64,000 bases of DNA from Burkholderia sp. (lineage in GTDB: Bacteria; Pseudomonadota; Gammaproteobacteria; Burkholderiales; Burkholderiaceae). Positions 60,333-64,000 of the stretch are shown here, piece after piece. Position numbers and translations under genes: made by a program. The stretch lies in the NCBI GenBank assembly GCA_031253835.1, contig JAIRVP010000039.1, positions 124,001-188,000 on the forward strand, written 5' to 3'. Positions within the stretch are counted from its first letter, which is position 1. Each line of letters begins with the position of its first letter. The notes under the pieces are model-generated. The model worked only from the letters and a program-made list of their open reading frames with translations. It ran no database searches and was not told the origin of the DNA.

Positions 60333-61250
60333 CTAGCGCGTCCGGCCCGCGCCGCGCTTGCCCGGCGGCGGCGCGTCGCCGAGCCGCTCGGCAAGAAACC
60401 CGATGAACGTGCGCAGCGTGACGAACCCTTCCCGATGCTGCGGAAACACCGCATTGAGCGTGATCGGCGGCGGCACGTACGCGTCGAGCACCGGCACGAG
60501 CGCGCCGCCGTCGAGCGCCGCGCCGACGATGAAGTGCGGCAGCAGCGCGATGCCGAGCCCCGCGATCGCCGCGTCGCGCACCACTTCGCCGTTGTTCGCG
60601 ACGAGCGGCCCCTGCACGTCGAACATGCGCAACGTGCCGTCGACGCGGAATTCCCAGCCGACGCGCCGCTCGCGCCCGTACAGCAGGCACGTGTGACCCG
60701 CGAGGTCGGCCGGTGTCTGCGGCGTGCCCTGCCGCTTCAGGTACGCGGGGCTCGCGCACGCGATCATCCGCCACGCGCCGAGCGGGCGCGCGATCAGTGT
60801 CGAATCCTCGAGCGAGCCGATCCGCAGCACGAGATCGAAGCCTTCGCCGATCAGGTCGACGCGCCGGTCGGTCAGGTCGAGGTTCAGCCGCACGGCCGGG
60901 TGCGCGGACAGGAATTCCGCGATCAGCGGCGACACGTGCGTGATCCCGAACGACAGCGGCGCGCTGATCTTCAGCGAACCGTGCAGCTCGGTGCTGCGCA
61001 CCGACATCGCCTGCTCGGCGTCGGCGATCTCCGCGAGGATCCGCTGCGCACGCGCATAAAACTCCTGCCCCGATTCGGTCACCGCGAGATTGCGCGTGTT
61101 GCGGTGCAGAAGCCGCACGCCGAGCGACGCCTCCAGCGCCATCGTGCGCCGGCTGACGAACTGCTTGGACAGCATCAGCTGGTCGGCCGCCGCCGTGAAG
61201 CTGCCCGCATCGACGGTCGCGACGAAGATCCTCAGGTCGTTGATTTCCAT
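60333..61250 (-). CDS. LysR-family transcriptional regulator
   Basis: A 305-residue LysR regulator. The HTH is ATVDAGSFTAAADQLMLSKQFVSRRTMALEASLGVRLLHR, and LHGSLKISAPLSFGITHVSPLIAEFL begins the effector domain, a pattern common in regulators of pirin, quinone or drug-response genes. GGAG lies 8 bases before the ATG at 61250; an upstream GTG is less likely. It is divergent from the pirin gene, with 127 bases between, so regulation of pirin and wrbA is likely. Its stop lies 94 bases upstream of the Fic start, and palindrome 2 lies between. Confidence 0.92.
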   Translation of the reverse strand: MEINDLRIFVATVDAGSFTAAADQLMLSKQFVSRRTMALEASLGVRLLHRNTRNLAVTESGQEFYARAQRILAEIADAEQAMSVRSTELHGSLKISAPLSFGITHVSPLIAEFLSAHPAVRLNLDLTDRRVDLIGEGFDLVLRIGSLEDSTLIARPLGAWRMIACASPAYLKRQGTPQTPADLAGHTCLLYGRERRVGWEFRVDGTLRMFDVQGPLVANNGEVVRDAAIAGLGIALLPHFIVGAALDGGALVPVLDAYVPPPITLNAVFPQHREGFVTLRTFIGFLAERLGDAPPPGKRGAGRTR

Positions 61251-61274
61251 ATTGTCCACTCCATAGCGACAGTC

Positions 61275-61302
61275 ATTATCTCTACAGCCATTTATTTGTC
61301 AA
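61275..61302 (-). promoter_or_regulatory. Promoter of the LysR gene
   Basis: TTGACA at 61302-61297 (perfect -35), a 16-base spacer and GATAAT at 61280-61275 (-10, five of six). The transcription start is expected near 61268, about 18 bases before the LysR ATG. Confidence 0.7.
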
Positions 61303-61377
61303 ATCGATTGACCTAAGATTCATCTCAACGAACGGCCGGGCCCACTTCCGAGGTCCGGCGACTTCAAGGAAAAAATC

Positions 61378-62103
<726 letters not shown>

Positions 62104-62120
62104 CGCCCGTTCGGGAAACC

Positions 62121-62147
62121 GGGCCCCGCTGAACGCGGGGCCCTTTT
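62121..62147 (+). terminator. Intrinsic terminator between pirin and wrbA
   Basis: A 9-bp perfect stem (GGGCCCCGC and GCGGGGCCC) with loop TGAAC followed by TTTT. It lies 17 bases after the pirin stop and 18 bases before the wrbA start, so it may only partly stop transcription and lower wrbA expression. Confidence 0.8.
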
Positions 62148-62164
62148 AATCGGAGATTCGCAAC

Positions 62165-62767
62165 ATGGCCAAGGTTCTGGTTCTTTACTACTCGTCCTAC
62201 GGGCACGTCGAAACGATGGCGCAGCACATCGCGGAAGGCGCGCAATCGGTGCCCGGCGTCGAGGTCACGCTCAAGCGCGTGCCGGAAACGATCCCCGTCG
62301 ACCAGGCCCGCGCGATCGGCGTGAAGGTCGACCAGGCCGCGCCGGTCGCCACGGTGGACGAACTCGCCGACTACGATGCGATCATCTTCGGTACGCCGAC
62401 CCGCTTCGGCAACATGGCCGGCCAGATGCGCACGTTCCTCGACCAGACCGGCGGCCTGTGGATGAAGGGTTCGCTCGTCGGCAAGATCGGCAGCGTGTTC
62501 GCGTCGACCGGCACGCAGCACGGCGGCCAGGAAACGACGATCACGTCGTTCCACACGACGCTGCTGCACCACGGGATGGTGATCGTGGGCGTGCCGTATG
62601 CGTGCAGCGGGCTCGTCAACATGAGCGAGATCACCGGCGGCACGCCGTACGGCGCGACGACGCTCGCGGGCGCGGACGGCAGCCGCCAGCCGAGCGCGAA
62701 CGAGCTCGACATCGCGCGCTACCAGGGCAAGCACGTCGCGGAAATCGCGAGCAAGCTCGCGTCGTAA
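62165..62767 (+). CDS. wrbA: NAD(P)H:quinone oxidoreductase WrbA
   Basis: A 200-residue flavodoxin-like quinone reductase. The FMN phosphate loop is [37 protein letters not shown] is the family signature, and [27 protein letters not shown] forms the second FMN contact. WrbA reduces quinones by two electrons, limiting redox cycling. GGAG lies 10 bases before the ATG. It follows the pirin gene across a terminator hairpin; both fit a response to quinone-like or oxidative compounds controlled by the divergent LysR. Confidence 0.95.
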   Translation: MAKVLVLYYSSYGHVETMAQHIAEGAQSVPGVEVTLKRVPETIPVDQARAIGVKVDQAAPVATVDELADYDAIIFGTPTRFGNMAGQMRTFLDQTGGLWMKGSLVGKIGSVFASTGTQHGGQETTITSFHTTLLHHGMVIVGVPYACSGLVNMSEITGGTPYGATTLAGADGSRQPSANELDIARYQGKHVAEIASKLAS

Positions 62768-62805
62768 CGCGGCGGCCTCGCGCCCCCGCTTTCCCGCACA
62801 CGCAC

Positions 62806-62834
62806 GAACGGCGCCGGTTCAACCGGCGCCGTTC
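62806..62834. terminator. Long hairpin between convergent wrbA and DUF4148 genes
   Basis: A 13-bp perfect stem (GAACGGCGCCGGT and its reverse complement) around a 3-base loop, between the two stop codons. There is no U-run on either side. Probably a shared 3'-end element. Confidence 0.65.
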
Positions 62835-62857
62835 GTCCTGTGCAAGGCTTTCAGCCG

Positions 62858-63163
62858 TTACTGGCCCGAAGCCGGTGCGGCCGGCGCCGCCTTCGTCGCG
62901 GGCGCCTTCTGCACGGCGTTCTGCGGATAGTTGCTCTGGTCGTTGGTCAACCGGTAGCCGCTGCCGGTGCCGATCGCCTTCAGGTCCGACGCGTGCCGCG
63001 CGCGGGCTGCCTTGCGCGCCGCTTTCTTCTGCGCCTTGTCGAGCTGCTTCTGCGTCGGCGCGGACGCCGGATCCTGCGCGTATGCCGCCGGCACGGCGGT
63101 CAACAACAGACCGAACGACGCCGTTACTGCTACTGCCACCGAAACCACGCGAGACTGCTTCAT
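62858..63163 (-). CDS. DUF4148-family exported protein
   Basis: A 101-residue protein of the Burkholderiales-specific DUF4148 family. The signal peptide is residues 1-26 (AVAVTASFGLLLTAVPAAYA). The mature part is charged (LDKAQKKAARKAARARH), then DLKAIGTGSGYRLTNDQSNYPQN, the recognisable family core, and an Ala/Pro/Lys-rich tail. AAGGAG lies 8 bases before the ATG. Function unknown; the family is abundant in Burkholderia genomes and likely periplasmic. Confidence 0.92.
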   Translation of the reverse strand: MKQSRVVSVAVAVTASFGLLLTAVPAAYAQDPASAPTQKQLDKAQKKAARKAARARHASDLKAIGTGSGYRLTNDQSNYPQNAVQKAPATKAAPAAPASGQ

Positions 63164-63393
63164 GGCCGGATCTCCTTGTCGATTGTTGATTGTGGGTCGG
63201 ACACCTGCGCGCACGCGACGGCTTGCGACAACGGCGCCGATGCAACGTTAGCCGATCACTGCGCAAATGTCCGTGTGCGTTCCTGAATTCTCCTGATAAC
63301 GGCCACGATACATGCGCGCCGTGTACGCCGTCTTTTCGGCAAATCGTCCGCGCCATCAGGGAAACCGATACCCCCGCGCCGGCCGGCGCCCGC

Positions 63394-64000
63394 TCAGATC
63401 CAGCGCGACAGCATCGGCAGCAGGACCGGCACGACGAATGCGGTCAGCACGCCGTTCAGCCCCATCCCGAGCCCCGCGAACGCGCCGGCCTCCTCGCTGA
63501 CCTGGAACGCGCGCGCGGTGCCGATCCCGTGCGACGCGACGCCGAGCGCGAAGCCGCGCACGGCCGGCTCGTCGACCCGCAGCAGATTGAGGATCCCGCG
63601 CGCGCACACCGCGCCGAAGATCCCGGTCGAGATCACGAGCACGGCCGTGAGCGACGGAATGCCGCCGATCTCGGCGGCCACCGCCATCGCGATCGGCGTC
63701 GTCGCCGATTTCGGCGCGAGCGACGCGATCGTCTGGTGCGACGCACCAAACAGCGCGGCGATGCCGACCGCCGACACGATCGCGGTCAGCGAACCCGCGA
63801 GCAGGCCGACGAGCAGCGGCAGCGCGGTGCGCCGCAGCTTCGACCACTGGCGATACAGCGGCAGCGCGAGCGCGACGGTCGCGGGGCCGAGCAGGAAGTG
63901 GACGAACTGCGCGCCTTCGAAATACGTCGGATACGGCGTATGCGTGATCGTCAGCAGACCGACGATCAGCGCGACCGCGATCAGCACCGGATTCGCGAGC
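63394..64000 (-). CDS. LrgB/CidB-family membrane protein, N-terminus cut by window edge
   Basis: At least 201 residues; the frame is open to the end of the window, so the true start lies outside. About six hydrophobic segments remain. The conserved LrgB core is present: LAPKSATTPIAMAVAAEIGGIPSL, then GFALGVASHGIGTARAFQVSEEAGAFAGLGMGLNG. LrgB and LrgA control murein hydrolase release or metabolite (pyruvate/glycolate) transport in other bacteria; plant and bacterial relatives move glycolate. The partner LrgA gene is expected just beyond the window and cannot be checked. Confidence 0.92.
   Translation of the reverse strand, partial: LANPVLIAVALIVGLLTITHTPYPTYFEGAQFVHFLLGPATVALALPLYRQWSKLRRTALPLLVGLLAGSLTAIVSAVGIAALFGASHQTIASLAPKSATTPIAMAVAAEIGGIPSLTAVLVISTGIFGAVCARGILNLLRVDEPAVRGFALGVASHGIGTARAFQVSEEAGAFAGLGMGLNGVLTAFVVPVLLPMLSRWI

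Overview
The window is GC-rich, densely coding DNA with third-position G/C bias throughout. It carries gene families typical of Burkholderia: an H-NS-like protein with a GRGPRPKW tail, DUF4148, surface-adhesin-E-like and LrgB proteins, many LysR, MFS and polyamine or amino-acid uptake genes, and lone regulators beside catabolic operons. I infer a Burkholderia sensu lato secondary chromosome, probably Burkholderia cepacia complex. No rRNA, tRNA, insertion sequence, prophage or CRISPR array was seen.

Layout. 1-6.2 kb: an ankyrin-repeat protein cut by the window edge, a LuxR-type regulator, a PotF-like polyamine-binding protein with a cupin, a class C beta-lactamase and an alpha/beta hydrolase. 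6.6-12.3 kb: a 44-residue membrane peptide, then a lipoprotein pair (GH92 alpha-mannosidase and GH2 exo-glycosidase) that looks like a mannoglycan-trimming unit. 12.7-21.3 kb: an operon of permease, class III aminotransferase, aldehyde dehydrogenase, M81 metallopeptidase and beta-propeller, divergent from an AraC regulator. 21.8-25.3 kb: a four-gene OpuC/OsmU-type osmoprotectant ABC importer. 25.4-31 kb: small secreted proteins, a fusion of an alpha/beta-hydrolase-like domain with a PEP-synthase/rifampicin-phosphotransferase-like enzyme, a DUF169 protein and a MarR-GNAT regulator with two operators on its promoter. 31-35.8 kb: a ketosteroid-dehydrogenase-like flavoprotein and a KshA-like Rieske oxygenase, divergent from a TetR gene across a strong palindrome, then a Qnr-like pentapeptide-repeat protein. 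36.6-40.3 kb: a second PotF paralogue, a LOG-family protein, an MFS carrier and an H-NS-like protein.

40.6-42.8 kb holds the most interesting locus, a retron. A 449-residue reverse transcriptase (YADD, LPQGAPTSP) is preceded by a 166-nt structured element. Two 17-nt arms (a1, a2) pair at 16 of 17 positions, an AGC with the presumed branch guanosine sits at the end of a1, two clean hairpins follow, and a promoter points its start at a1. A small protein resembling the plasmid fertility-inhibition (FiwA) family lies directly upstream.

43-54.3 kb: an AstE-like deacylase with an MHS transporter and LysR; a sugar-nucleotide-reductase-like protein; DoxX; then a DapA-like lyase, MFS carrier and ribokinase operon under a LacI regulator with an evident operator; and an LprI-type periplasmic protein. 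54.4-58.9 kb: an SSS-type symporter with a DUF3311 partner, an amidohydrolase and an overlapping CobW-type metallochaperone. 59.1-64 kb: a DUF4172-Fic protein whose start region carries two near-identical long palindromes, a LysR divergent from pirin, WrbA, a DUF4148 protein and a truncated LrgB.
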